DNA of 64,000 nucleotides from Bacillota bacterium (GTDB lineage Bacteria; Bacillota; UBA4882; UBA8346), in contig JAEYRN010000030.1 in the NCBI GenBank assembly GCA_023435565.1, positions 1 through 64,000 of the forward strand, given 5' to 3'. This document shows, piece by piece, positions 35,470-45,051 of this stretch. The position numbers and the translations under genes were made by a program. Below the pieces are notes generated by a model. That model was not told where the DNA came from. It saw nothing but the letters and a program-made list of their open reading frames with translations, and did no database searches. Numbering within the stretch: the first letter of the stretch is position 1; every line of letters begins with the position of its first letter.

Positions 35470-37584
35470 ATGACAACTAAATACCCGTCTAAGGCAATAT
35501 TTAAAAATATTTCGATCCGCTATAAATTACTCCTTTTTTTTCTGCTCATTTCACTACTGCCAATAACGATTATTGGTTTTCTTTCGTATAGCCAGGCAAA
35601 ACAGATGATAATTAATAAAATTTCTCAATATTCATTGGATATGGTTATGTACAATCAGATTAATCTGGGAAAAGATCTTAAAACATATGAGGATATCGTT
35701 TTACAATTTGTGGTAAAACCAGATCTTAACCAACTCTTAAAAGCTTATTCGGATAATTCCCGGGATGAGGAAATAATCCGCCAAAATTTTAAAACGGCTT
35801 TAAAAGAATATGTAGCTGGTAATCAAACTATTCATAATGTGATTTTTATCGATGAATCCAACCGGAATCCCAAATTCCTTACAACCGGTAAATCCCTTCC
35901 GGCTAATTTTTCAAAAACCATTCGTAATTCGGCATTTTATACAAATATCATTAAAATGAATGGAAAAAATCTTTGGTCTCCTGCCATTCTGCTAGAAAAG
36001 GAATCCAATAATTATTATGTAGCTATCGGACGTAGGATCAAGGATATTTCTACCGGAAATCCCTTAGGAGTATTATTAGCCATTGTTGATGAAAATGCCT
36101 TAGATAATGCGATTAATAGTAATTTATATAGTCTAAATGCCAACAATTATACCTTGGATTCTATTAAAACCAATTATGCTATTATCGTTGATCACGAAGG
36201 TAGTATTATCTCCAGTCGTTTTAAAGACATTATTGGTAAAAACATCATGGACCTGATACAAGATAAGCAACCGATTGAACTGATGTTTAACAGTATTAGC
36301 GATAAAGGAAAGTTCAATAATATTATTATGAATAAACCGGTAGTAATTACTTACCATGCCGTTGGCAGTCGTGGTTGGTTTTTATTAAATATCGCTCCCG
36401 TTTCCACTCTTTATAACGAGATAAACACTCTCGGATTTATAATTTTTATATTGGCACTGGTCATTGCCTTAATTGCTACTATCATTGCCTTTTGGATCTC
36501 GGTTTCAATATCAGTTCCATTACAAGGAATAGTAAATATTATGAAGCAAGCCGAAGATGGTTTACTGTCTAAAAGAGTAACAATAACCAATAATGACGAG
36601 ATTGGTTTTTTGGGAATGAGTTTTAATCATATGCTTGCAAAGATAAGTACCTTAATTACCAATACGAAACAAACAATTAAAGTAGTTCTAGAGCAAAGCC
36701 TTACCTTGAAAAGCGGTGCCGCTCAATCAGCCGAAACAGCAGAAGCAGTTGCCGCCGCCATGGAACAGATCAGCCAAGGAACAATGGAGCAAACCAATGA
36801 AACTGAAAAAACTACCATTCAAATGAACAATCTGGCTGAAGAAATTAATTCCGTAGTATTAAAAGCAAGTGAAGTGGAAAAAATAACCGATTTGACAAAA
36901 GATTTAAGTTATAAATCAAAAGATTCAATCAATCTTTTAATCCAAAAAGCCAAGGAAACTGATGAAATTACCAAAACAATAACTGAAAATATTAATGAAT
37001 TAAATGCCAGTATGGATAAGATTAAGGGTGTAACTGAAGTTATTGCTGGAATTACTGAACAAACGAACTTACTGGCACTAAATGCAGCCATCGAAGCAGC
37101 CCGCGCCGGAGAGGCGGGGCTAGGTTTTGCCGTAGTTTCAACCGAGATTAATACTCTTGCCAATCAGTCCCGGAATGCAGCTAAAGCAATCAACGAGATT
37201 ATCAAAACAATCCAAAACCAAACTTTGCTTTCCACTAATACTTCCGCTCAGGCATATCAAATTGTTGAGGAACAAATGAAAGCAGTTTTTTCGACCAGGG
37301 ATTCTTTTGATGAAATCATAATCGCCATGGATAATATTATTGAAAAAATTCTGGAGATCACTAAGAAAATTAAAAAGATCGACGATTTTAAAGAACAGAC
37401 AATAAATTCGATTATGACCATTAGCTCAATTTCGGAAGAAACTGCCGCTTCCAGTCAGGAAATATCCGCTTCTTCCGAAGAGCAAACTGCTATTGCCGAT
37501 CAAGTTAAGTATTTGGCGGAAGAACTTCATAATTTGGCGGAAAATTTGTTTACAGTAATTAATACCTTTGTTATCGAAGAATAA
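35470..37584 (+). CDS. Methyl-accepting chemotaxis protein
   Basis: ATG 35470 has GAGGTG 6 bases upstream and is preferred to 35437. The 704-residue protein has a first helix (about 17-39), a large extracytoplasmic Cache-like domain (about 40-305), a second helix (about 320-345), a HAMP domain and a signalling domain whose hairpin tip reads EQTNLLALNAAIEAARAGEAG. It passes ligand signals to CheA/CheW, which are not in this window. It follows the anchored binding protein by about 170 bases. Its stop codon is only 5 bases from the first base of the decayed ger cassette. Confidence 0.94.
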   Translation: MTTKYPSKAIFKNISIRYKLLLFFLLISLLPITIIGFLSYSQAKQMIINKISQYSLDMVMYNQINLGKDLKTYEDIVLQFVVKPDLNQLLKAYSDNSRDEEIIRQNFKTALKEYVAGNQTIHNVIFIDESNRNPKFLTTGKSLPANFSKTIRNSAFYTNIIKMNGKNLWSPAILLEKESNNYYVAIGRRIKDISTGNPLGVLLAIVDENALDNAINSNLYSLNANNYTLDSIKTNYAIIVDHEGSIISSRFKDIIGKNIMDLIQDKQPIELMFNSISDKGKFNNIIMNKPVVITYHAVGSRGWFLLNIAPVSTLYNEINTLGFIIFILALVIALIATIIAFWISVSISVPLQGIVNIMKQAEDGLLSKRVTITNNDEIGFLGMSFNHMLAKISTLITNTKQTIKVVLEQSLTLKSGAAQSAETAEAVAAAMEQISQGTMEQTNETEKTTIQMNNLAEEINSVVLKASEVEKITDLTKDLSYKSKDSINLLIQKAKETDEITKTITENINELNASMDKIKGVTEVIAGITEQTNLLALNAAIEAARAGEAGLGFAVVSTEINTLANQSRNAAKAINEIIKTIQNQTLLSTNTSAQAYQIVEEQMKAVFSTRDSFDEIIIAMDNIIEKILEITKKIKKIDDFKEQTINSIMTISSISEETAASSQEISASSEEQTAIADQVKYLAEELHNLAENLFTVINTFVIEE

Positions 37585-37589
37585 ATTTT

Positions 37590-37742
37590 TTACAATCCCT
37601 GGAAATATCCTTTGGCTAACGTTACTGTATGATCATCCTTAGATAAGATAATCTCTCTAACCCTAGTATTTTCCATCAGTAAAGAACATCGTTCTATTGC
37701 CAAATTATATAATTCATCTATTCCATAATTGTTTTCCGGCAT
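37590..37742 (-). pseudogene. Truncated copy of the small gene at 47161-47412
   Basis: The 50-codon frame MPENNYGIDELYNLAIERC... matches the first 49 residues of the 83-residue protein at 47161-47412, then stops as YFQGL plus TAA. The break falls 5 bases after the chemoreceptor stop, so this marks one end of the duplicated ger cassette. In the intact copy translation continues YFQGFYEAMQ. Confidence 0.8.
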
Positions 37743-37817
37743 TGATAGTCCCTTTTTCCGTAATTATGAAGCTCATTTTTAGCCTTTTTTCATTTTTAAT
37801 TCCATATAGCAACTGAT

Positions 37818-37922
37818 TTTGGCAATAATATCAGCCATTTTGTGGTCGAAAGGTATAAGAAACTGAAAGAACAGGAATTAAAGGCGATGGAAATGAAAGT
37901 GAAGAAGTTGGAGAAAAATTAA
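37818..37922. pseudogene. Scar joining a tubZ scrap to the 3' end of an XRE regulator gene
   Basis: Bases 37818-37839 match the tubZ gene at about 47843-47863 (only one or two changes). From 37839 the sequence matches the last 27 codons of the XRE gene at 49334-49861 in the plus direction (FVVERYKKLKEQELKAMEM..., stop 37920-37922). Everything between these two points (most of tubZ, tubR, the operator and the XRE helix-turn-helix) is missing. This is a deletion derivative of the second cassette. Confidence 0.75.
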
Positions 37923-37935
37923 TGAACGGGTAAAC

Positions 37936-38293
37936 CTATGCCGATTCAAATGGAAGTTCTATTGGTTGCATTACATCCCGACTCATAGATAATAAACCAT
38001 AAAAAGTTCCATAAAGCCACCCTTTAAAAAAAATATTCGAGCTGGTTCCCCTTTTCAAAAACATTGAAAAGCCGATCCCCAATATCCCCATTATCCCCAT
38101 AAAAATATGGACAACGAATTAAGCAAAGATTAATTCAATCAAACCTGAGGCCGAAGGTTGGATGTCAATACTGCCGACAAAATCAAGATAACGTAACTTT
38201 GTCAAATGTAATCCGTACATCATATGTAAATGCCAACTAGGGTGGCCAACCGGCAAGGCCTAAATATAAACCTTGGGTTAAATGATCATCCAT
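37936..38293 (-). pseudogene. Decayed four-helix membrane protein of the ger-linked family
   Basis: From ATG 38293 the frame reads MDDHLTQGLYLGLAGWP, shifts by one base, continues ...YLDFVGSIDI...GLIELIFA, meets a TAA, and goes on FVVHIFMGIMGILGIGF...FFKGWLYGTFYGLL to TAG at 37936. The pattern matches the proteins at 63684-64000 (FIDFARAV, YLKAFIYGLFLWF), 56327-56800 and 62071-62559. One frameshift and one stop make it a pseudogene. It lies downstream of the small D-type gene in copy 1 of the cassette. The stretch 38300-38408 shows nothing else. Confidence 0.7.
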
Positions 38294-38408
38294 TATTTGA
38301 TTAACCTATCCTTAAATTATCACACATCTTTTTATTAATTTCTTCCAGAACGGCCAAATCAGACAATTTTAAGATTACTAAGTGTTAGCGTGGGTCGCGG
38401 GTTTTAAT

Positions 38409-38585
38409 CTACTCTAACCCGCTCCCTGTAAAGGAACCGAACAATAATATCCCCAATGTACTAACTAGTAATACAAACACACCTACAGCCCCCATCCGGA
38501 ATTTCTGACGCCACAGCCAAATAGCATATACGACTAACCGGACTCCCAAAATCAGCCAAAGCAAATACCCCCACCAACCGAACAT
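38409..38585 (-). CDS. Tiny two-helix membrane protein, germinant-receptor D-subunit-like
   Basis: The 58-residue protein has two hydrophobic helices (about 6-25 and 33-50) split by the basic loop WRQKFR. AGGAGG lies 10 bases before the ATG, inside the end of gerKC, and the ATG comes 5 bases after the gerKC stop. A second copy at 50081-50257 differs at only four residues while many third codon positions changed, so the protein is under selection. Small two-helix D subunits are known next to gerA-type operons in Bacillus. The link to that group is by size, topology and place. Confidence 0.8.
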   Translation of the reverse strand: MFGWWGYLLWLILGVRLVVYAIWLWRQKFRMGAVGVFVLLVSTLGILLFGSFTGSGLE

Positions 38586-38590
38586 CCCAA

Positions 38591-39868
38591 TTAGTCCTCC
38601 TTTACCGCATTCTTCTCGATAATTAAGCCAGTCCGGTCAACATGTGCAATTACCTTAAGATCTAATGCCAAATTATGAAAAGTTTCATCCCAGTCCCACT
38701 GCTGCCATGCCTCCCAATCCGGAACCATCCAATGGGCATAATTCCCGAAACCGAAGATGTCAGTACCATTCAGTTGAGCTTTCCGGAAAACAGCCGAGGC
38801 ATATTTAGAAATCCATTTTTTAATTGACTTTTCCAATAATGGAATCCGGGACGGCAGTTCATATTTTTGATTGGTAGCTACCCCCGCAATATCACCCAGC
38901 ACAAAAAGTTTTACCCGAGCCTGGAATTTATCGCCAATCCGTTTCAGTTTAATCTCTGGTTTTTTAATCCGGCTAATTTCGACTTGGATCACTTTATCAG
39001 ATTGCACCGGATCCGGAACCGTAATAAAAGTGCGGCTGAATTCTCCCCGAATTATTGAAAAGGCAATGGACTCGTTTCCGGTAAGTTTATCAACCATTTT
39101 TCCTTTTTTAAAGATGGCGGTTCCTAAAAACTGCAATGGCCCTTCCCCGGTAACCCGCGGACCGGATGCGGTATAGTTTCCGGGATCAGGGGAAAAAGCA
39201 GTATCCCCGGTAACCGTATCCTGCGATTGGTTTTCAGTCTGATTAAATTTGTCAATCCGGGGAGCGATATACATGGCTATCGGTTCTTCGCCTTTGGTTT
39301 TTAAAGCATTATAAAATTGAAGCACTTGCCCCCGGGGAGTGTACCCCACAAAACCTTGAGTTAAGAGCATCATTTCCAAAAACTTGCCGGGATTATCCTC
39401 GCTGGGAGGAATGATCGCGGTAACGATATTTCGGGCTTCCCCTCGGGATACTCCAATATAGATGGTGCGCCGGAATTGCCGCCAACGGGTCAAAACATCA
39501 AAAAACTCATCAACCCCCTGCCTGGCCAAAGCCTCGGAAAAAACCACCATCTTTAAGTGCCCAAGACTAATCTGCCTCTCCAGGATGGTGTTGATCGCGG
39601 TCAAGCCGGTGAAAATACTCGGCGCCTCCGTGGTAAAGACCCTGGTTTTAATTCCGGAAAGGGACTGGGCACCGCTGGATACAGCGCTGCCGGTAGTTAT
39701 ATTGGCGATGGCAACCGAAATTATCAAATTTTTACCCGGTCCCGGATCGATCCCTAAGACTAGTGGATAGGCGGCTTCATCAATTTCCCGCGCTCCCCAA
39801 CAGCCTGTTACCATGAATATCACTGCCAAAATAAAACCCAGTTTAATTAATATCGATAACTTATTCAT
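38591..39868 (-). CDS. gerKC: Spore germinant receptor C subunit (lipoprotein), cassette copy 1
   Basis: The 425-residue protein has a lipoprotein signal with the lipobox MVTGCWG (Cys23), followed by AREIDEAAYPLVLGID, typical of GerAC/GerKC. C subunits are anchored in the inner spore membrane and, with A and B, detect germinants. It lies 45 bases after gerKB in the order A-B-C-D. It is nearly identical to the protein at 50263-51540. An insertion around residues 190-235, rich in Thr, Gly and Pro (GDTAFSPDPGNYTASGP), makes it longer than usual C subunits. Confidence 0.95.
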   Translation of the reverse strand: MNKLSILIKLGFILAVIFMVTGCWGAREIDEAAYPLVLGIDPGPGKNLIISVAIANITTGSAVSSGAQSLSGIKTRVFTTEAPSIFTGLTAINTILERQISLGHLKMVVFSEALARQGVDEFFDVLTRWRQFRRTIYIGVSRGEARNIVTAIIPPSEDNPGKFLEMMLLTQGFVGYTPRGQVLQFYNALKTKGEEPIAMYIAPRIDKFNQTENQSQDTVTGDTAFSPDPGNYTASGPRVTGEGPLQFLGTAIFKKGKMVDKLTGNESIAFSIIRGEFSRTFITVPDPVQSDKVIQVEISRIKKPEIKLKRIGDKFQARVKLFVLGDIAGVATNQKYELPSRIPLLEKSIKKWISKYASAVFRKAQLNGTDIFGFGNYAHWMVPDWEAWQQWDWDETFHNLALDLKVIAHVDRTGLIIEKNAVKED

Positions 39869-39913
39869 TCATCATTCCTCATTCAGCGGATTATCGTTTT
39901 GATTGGATTACTC

Positions 39914-41008
39914 TTAATTTTCAACTGTACTACTTTTCCCTCTCACTACCGCAATTAGATAGATGACTAACGGGATGGCGAAAGCCGGAACCCAGGCCCA
40001 TCGGCCCCGGATCAGGTTATCCCACCAGACGACCGAGGTATAACTGGGAAATAACAGTCCGGCGGCCATGGTGAAAAGGGCCGCCATACCGATTAGCGGC
40101 TGATGATAAGGCATCTTGAAAATCTTCGCCAAACCGGTGGTCGCGAAATAAAAACGAACGATCATCGAGAACAGGGTAATGGTAATCCAGATTAGAATGA
40201 AGATCGACTCTACTCTTTGATAAAAACGGCCGAAATAAATCGAACGGGAGATCTCATAAAACGGGAAAGTATTCTCAGCCGCCACCGGCGGCGGGAAAAT
40301 AGCCTGCCCAACCATCATGATTACGGTTAAAAAGAGTGTTGAAAGTCCAATGAGATAAATACCGGCGACTCCGGTTTTTTTACGAGGCAGCGCCGGGGCC
40401 AGGAAGGCTAATAATACTAATTCGCTCAATATCGAACTTCTCATAAAACCATTGAGAAGCAATTTACTAACTCCAGGCCCGCCGAGTGGAGCTAAATAAT
40501 TGATATTCAAATTGTCGCTTTGTAATAGTAATAGACCTACCAGCAGGATGATTAAAAAGGGAGTTGTGATGGCGGCGATCCGGGCGGTTGCCTCTAAACC
40601 CCAATATGCGCCGAAAGCCATAATAATGGTGAAAGTAAGGATAATCACCTGTAACGGGACTTGAGGTAAAGCGGTACCAATGATGGTTTCGCCAATCTGC
40701 CGTAAAGTAACGGCGGCGCTGAAAAAAATAAAGATGACGATGACCGCCGTGAGTAAATTCCCTAATAAAGGACCGGCGCTTTTTACGCCGATGGAAATCA
40801 AATCCTCGCCAGGGAACCGTTTCATTATGGCATATAACGGTATGAACCATAGTAAAGCAGCCAAACACCCTAAAAAAACCGCTATCCAGGCGGCGGAAAC
40901 ATTCTCTTTAATAATTCCCGAAGCATAAGAAAGAAAGATCTTACCTAAGATAGGCCAAAATAGTAAGGTTACAGCTTCGAAAATTCCCAGCCGTCCTTCC
41001 CTAATCAT
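39914..41008 (-). CDS. gerKB: Spore germinant receptor B subunit, cassette copy 1
   Basis: I place the start at ATG 41008 (GGAGG 8 bases upstream), giving MIREGRLGIFEAVTLLFWP; it overlaps the gerKA stop by 8 bases. The frame is open back to 41152, but that part lies inside gerKA. The 364-residue protein has about ten membrane helices and belongs to the APC-like GerB family, which holds the germinant-binding pocket. The twin at 51629-52723 has the same start, which supports the choice. Confidence 0.93.
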   Translation of the reverse strand: MIREGRLGIFEAVTLLFWPILGKIFLSYASGIIKENVSAAWIAVFLGCLAALLWFIPLYAIMKRFPGEDLISIGVKSAGPLLGNLLTAVIVIFIFFSAAVTLRQIGETIIGTALPQVPLQVIILTFTIIMAFGAYWGLEATARIAAITTPFLIILLVGLLLLQSDNLNINYLAPLGGPGVSKLLLNGFMRSSILSELVLLAFLAPALPRKKTGVAGIYLIGLSTLFLTVIMMVGQAIFPPPVAAENTFPFYEISRSIYFGRFYQRVESIFILIWITITLFSMIVRFYFATTGLAKIFKMPYHQPLIGMAALFTMAAGLLFPSYTSVVWWDNLIRGRWAWVPAFAIPLVIYLIAVVRGKSSTVEN

Positions 41009-42710
41009 TTTCATCTCCTCCTTCGGGTGAAAATTTTGAATTCTTTCTTTGAGGATTTCCCTCGGGAGTTTCCGGCGCGTTGCCCGGTTTTTGTTGTTCG
41101 TTTTTCCATGCCTGGCTTGTTTTGGGCTGGCGGCTGACCTGTAACGGGTCAAATTGATCGGGCCGTTTTTTACGTTGCTTAGCAGGCCGCATTAAAATAA
41201 TATCCCGGCTCCGTTTGGTAAACGGCGCGATTGGGGCCAACATGGGGACACCGAAACTTTTTTGGGAAACCAGGAGGTAAAGCTGAATGAAGATCCCGAA
41301 AACAATTCCAACAATGCCAAACATAAAAGCAAGCAAAACATAAATATATCGGGTTAGCCTAAAACTCAAGGAAGTGGAGAATTCGGGAATGGTAAAAGCG
41401 GCAATCCCGGTCACCACCACCACAATCAGCAAAATCGGATTGATGATATGAGTATATACCGATACCAGCCCCAGGAACAATCCGGCGGTGACAATAATCG
41501 GGGTCGCCAGATATTGGGGGCTGCGGATACTGGCCTCCCGTAATATCTCATAAATGAATTCCAATATCAAAATCTCAATAATAGTGGGCAATGGGGCCCG
41601 TAACTTAATTGCCACCAGTGAAAAAAGCAGATCGGTAGGGAGCAGTTCCGGCTGATAAAGATTGAGGGCGACATAAAGGGCAGGTAAAAACAAGATGAGA
41701 AATAAGGCGGTAATCCGGACAAACCGCATATAAATCCCATACGGCCAGCGGACGCTGTAATCCTCCGCCGAGTGGATAAAATTGGCCGCGCTGGTGGGGA
41801 GCAAGATGGCCTGTGGGCTTCCATCTACCAAAATTGCAACCTTGCCTTCGGTCAGACCGGCAGCCACCCTGTCGGGTCGTTCAATGGTCGCCACTTGGGG
41901 ATAAGGGAAATAGGTATTGTCTTCAATTAACTGTTCTAACACGCCATTATCCGGTAAAAAATCAATTTTAATCCCTTTCATCCGCCGCTGGACTTCTTTC
42001 AGCAACCGGGGATTGACAATGCCATCCAAAGAGAGCACCGCGCATTCCGTCCGGCTGAGGGTTCCGATCTCCATTTTTTCAATGGTTAAACGGCGGGTAC
42101 GGAGCCGTTTCTGAATCAACCCCAGATTAGTGGTTAAATCTTCCACGAACCCTTCCTGGGCTCCTTTAAGCACCCGTTCGGTGATGGGTTTTTCGACCGC
42201 CCGGTGGGGGGCGCCATTAGAATCAGCAATAATGAACCGTTTTTGTCCGGCAATCAAAACCAATGTTTGACCTTGTAACAGCCGTTCAAAACCAAAATTC
42301 AAATCCTCACTGAATTGAGCATTATCAGCCGCAATTGCGGCCAGGATAGTTTCGGGTTTGGAATCCGGAAGCATATTGATTTGGGCAATAATATCCCGCC
42401 CTACGATTTTACGATCCGCCAGATTCGGCAAAAAGAAAACGACGGCCTCGGTCCCGGAGACGTTAACCCGGCGCTCACCCAAAATTTCCTCATGACGATT
42501 GAACGCATCTCTTATCGTATTGATATCCTTGGCCAGATCACCCGTTAACTGTGAACCGGGCTGAAAATAGTATTGTTCATCCAGGAATTCCTCGGCCTTT
42601 TGTTTCGTCCCTTTAAGTTCCTCCGGCTCATCCCAGGCTAGTACAAAACCCGGTTCAACCTGAGGTTCTTTGAAAGTGAATAACTGCCGCCAAATGGATT
42701 GATTGCCCAT
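41001..42710 (-). CDS. gerKA: Spore germinant receptor A subunit, cassette copy 1
   Basis: The 569-residue protein has a soluble N-terminal part (1-330) with RRLTIEKMEIGTLSRTE and ERPDRVAAGLTEGKVAILVDG, then about five helices from residue 335 (ITALFLILFLPALYVALN...), and a charged tail with KRSRDIILMRPAKQRKKRPDQ. GerA subunits form an oligomeric ion channel in the spore membrane. It is first in the A-B-C-D cassette, 54 bases downstream of another receptor operon. The twin at 52716-54428 is almost identical. Confidence 0.95.
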   Translation of the reverse strand: MGNQSIWRQLFTFKEPQVEPGFVLAWDEPEELKGTKQKAEEFLDEQYYFQPGSQLTGDLAKDINTIRDAFNRHEEILGERRVNVSGTEAVVFFLPNLADRKIVGRDIIAQINMLPDSKPETILAAIAADNAQFSEDLNFGFERLLQGQTLVLIAGQKRFIIADSNGAPHRAVEKPITERVLKGAQEGFVEDLTTNLGLIQKRLRTRRLTIEKMEIGTLSRTECAVLSLDGIVNPRLLKEVQRRMKGIKIDFLPDNGVLEQLIEDNTYFPYPQVATIERPDRVAAGLTEGKVAILVDGSPQAILLPTSAANFIHSAEDYSVRWPYGIYMRFVRITALFLILFLPALYVALNLYQPELLPTDLLFSLVAIKLRAPLPTIIEILILEFIYEILREASIRSPQYLATPIIVTAGLFLGLVSVYTHIINPILLIVVVVTGIAAFTIPEFSTSLSFRLTRYIYVLLAFMFGIVGIVFGIFIQLYLLVSQKSFGVPMLAPIAPFTKRSRDIILMRPAKQRKKRPDQFDPLQVSRQPKTSQAWKNEQQKPGNAPETPEGNPQRKNSKFSPEGGDEND

Positions 42711-42764
42711 ATTAATTCCTGCCTATAGTATAAAGTAGTACTCGATTGGTATTTTTATCGATCC

Positions 42765-43889
42765 TTAAAACGACGGTGAATAGTTCCGGAAATTAAACCG
42801 CACTTTCACTTCAACCGGAAACCCCGGGTAAGCTTCTTCCCAATTCTTAATTCCGGCAACCTCCATATATTTGCGAAAACCCACCGGATCGCTATTTAAG
42901 GATTGCAGTTTCTTGATAAAAGACAGAACCTGCCCCCTCAATTGTTTCTCCATTTCCCTTTGAAACAGTTTATAAGTTTCGACCCGATCCGGGAAACCTT
43001 CGGGGATTTGGAGCAATGTTCCCGAAGTTTTGACCTCAACCTGAAGCTTTTGATCTTTGACAATCCGGATTTTGGTTCGATATTGTACTTTACTAAAACC
43101 GATCTCTTGATTCTTAACGGTAATTTCTTTATACCCTTCTTCCACTTTGCCGGTCAGGATACCGAAAAGATAACTGTCATCAGAACTCAGAGTCGCCACT
43201 ATTTTATCGCCGTGAAATACCTTTAATCCGTTCAACACATAACACTTATTATCTTGATCCAGACTGATAACCGGTAGATAGGGATCGGTAATCCCGTTAT
43301 CAATCCGGGCGATTAGGTCCCAAAGCCGCATCGGAAAAGAACGGATCAATTTCAAAGCTGAATTTTGTTGTTTTCCAATCATCAGTCCCGGCTGGATATC
43401 AAAAGGAGCTTCAAACTGCACAATATCAGAGGCGCTATTTTCAGCGCACAGTACCAGGGTTTGAAAAGATACGGTAGGCTGCCGTAAGAAAATGGTCAGG
43501 AAATTAACAAGATCCTTTTCGGCTACTTGAGGCGAGAGGATGATCATTTTAACGTTTCCAATGACCATGGATTGAAAGACGCGATCTTCCATTTGTTGAA
43601 TATCTTCCAGCAATGATTTACCTTCGACGATAATCGGTTTAAAGATTGGCTTTTGCCGGTCGGTATGCGTTGAAGCGGTTTGAATCAAGTTTTTAATGGT
43701 GGGAACTTGACCGCTTAAGCGGACTCCGTTTTCATTACCACCCACGGTCGCGTAGTCCACTCCAAGAACAAGTACTTGAGCCCGGTCTTCAATAGGGATG
43801 ATATCCCAACAACCGGATAGGCACAGAAGTACTAAAGAAAGAATCAAGCCCAATCGGGTATATTTTAAGAAGTTCTTGAGTTTTCGCAT
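42765..43889 (-). CDS. gerKC: Spore germinant receptor C subunit, second operon
   Basis: The 374-residue lipoprotein has LCLSGCWD as lipobox and IIPIEDRAQVLVLGVDYA, as in GerAC proteins. It closes the operon A (45052-46491), B (43952-45037), C. It is clearly different from the C subunit of the duplicated cassette. Its stop lies 54 bases before gerKA of copy 1, so the two operons may be transcribed together. Confidence 0.93.
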   Translation of the reverse strand: MRKLKNFLKYTRLGLILSLVLLCLSGCWDIIPIEDRAQVLVLGVDYATVGGNENGVRLSGQVPTIKNLIQTASTHTDRQKPIFKPIIVEGKSLLEDIQQMEDRVFQSMVIGNVKMIILSPQVAEKDLVNFLTIFLRQPTVSFQTLVLCAENSASDIVQFEAPFDIQPGLMIGKQQNSALKLIRSFPMRLWDLIARIDNGITDPYLPVISLDQDNKCYVLNGLKVFHGDKIVATLSSDDSYLFGILTGKVEEGYKEITVKNQEIGFSKVQYRTKIRIVKDQKLQVEVKTSGTLLQIPEGFPDRVETYKLFQREMEKQLRGQVLSFIKKLQSLNSDPVGFRKYMEVAGIKNWEEAYPGFPVEVKVRFNFRNYSPSF

Positions 43890-43951
43890 TTTCGGTCCTT
43901 CCTTCTACAAGGGGCCTAAGAGCGACCCTATCCCTTCGTAAAAAACAACAA

Positions 43952-45037
43952 TTATTCCCGACCCTTCCTTCGGAAAAGAGAAACCAGCCAGACCAATAAA
44001 ATATAGCCTAAAGTATAGAAACAACCCACTCTTAATCCGAAATTCACTACTGCTTTATAATTAGTCTGCGTCATAAAAAATGACAAAATCAATAAAACCA
44101 CAATAATTGAAAAGAGAACCCATTTTGACTGCGGTTTTTTTAAACCTAAAAACTCGGTAAAACCTTTGGAGATCACAATTAACAAACCGGCGACGGTCAC
44201 TAATGAAAAGGTTAAAAATATAAAGAAATAAACACCGGTGATGAAATTTTGGAAAAAATAACTGGGAGCCAGTTCAGTAATATTCATCAAACTCATCACC
44301 GGCCATTGGTACCGTTCAATTCCCTTGGCTCCGAAAGCTCCAGCTACCGCAAATGAAGTTGCCCCTAAAATCAAAGCGCCACCGATTAAAGTCAAGATAA
44401 TGACTTTGAAATGATTACGAAGGCTTTCATTACCATTAAAAGCAGCTAAAATCCATACCGGAGAAAATACTAGTAACCATAGATCCCATTTTTTCAAATA
44501 CCCTAAATCCCGGTAGATACTTACCGGATGAATATTTAAAAAATTGACCTGGCGGAAACTCAGAAGCAGCATAATTAATAATAATGGCAATATAAACATC
44601 ATTAACGACGAAAGCCTTCCTAAAGCTTCCTCATCAATTAACGCCATATAACCCGCGATGATTATAAAAGCTAACGTGGATATGAAATTTGGCGTCCGGA
44701 AAAGAATAATTGTCGAAACTTCATCCGTAACCCTTCTGGTAAGCAAAACTGCCAGAATTAAAATAACAAATAGCCAAATTGGAACGCCAAGTTTTCCAAT
44801 TGGTCCTAGAAGTTTATCGCTTAAATGGATTATTGATTGGTCAGGATATTTACCGGCCAAGGATTTAATAATCCGTAAACTGAAGATCGTAATCAAACAG
44901 CCGATACAGATTACTAAATAAGTATTGACACCTACTTCTCTAGTTACTACGTTCCGGTCGAAAGAAAAACCAAAGGTTAATAAAGACAACAACAAAATTG
45001 GCAGAAACAGTTTACTGGTTAGATGGGTTCTTTGCAT
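43952..45037 (-). CDS. gerKB: Spore germinant receptor B subunit, second operon
   Basis: The 361-residue protein has ten or eleven hydrophobic helices (LFLPILLLSLLTFGF at the start, ending LVWLVSLFRRKG) and the shape of GerKB/GerAB. It lies 14 bases after the A subunit gene and 62 bases before the C subunit gene. Sequence similarity to the B subunit of the duplicated cassette is low by eye, so it should recognise another germinant. Confidence 0.9.
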   Translation of the reverse strand: MQRTHLTSKLFLPILLLSLLTFGFSFDRNVVTREVGVNTYLVICIGCLITIFSLRIIKSLAGKYPDQSIIHLSDKLLGPIGKLGVPIWLFVILILAVLLTRRVTDEVSTIILFRTPNFISTLAFIIIAGYMALIDEEALGRLSSLMMFILPLLLIMLLLSFRQVNFLNIHPVSIYRDLGYLKKWDLWLLVFSPVWILAAFNGNESLRNHFKVIILTLIGGALILGATSFAVAGAFGAKGIERYQWPVMSLMNITELAPSYFFQNFITGVYFFIFLTFSLVTVAGLLIVISKGFTEFLGLKKPQSKWVLFSIIVVLLILSFFMTQTNYKAVVNFGLRVGCFYTLGYILLVWLVSLFRRKGRE

Positions 45038-45051
45038 GCTCCTTTTAGCTC

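Larger units (their letters stand above)
37590..42762. repeat. Duplicated ger cassette, copy 1 (decayed flank)
   Basis: Genes D, C, B and A (38409-42710) are near identical to 50081-54428, and the flanking scars match the segments 47270-47440, 47843-47863 and 49760-49960. The match ends at TCGATTGGTATTTTTATC (about 42745-42762). Confidence 0.9.
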
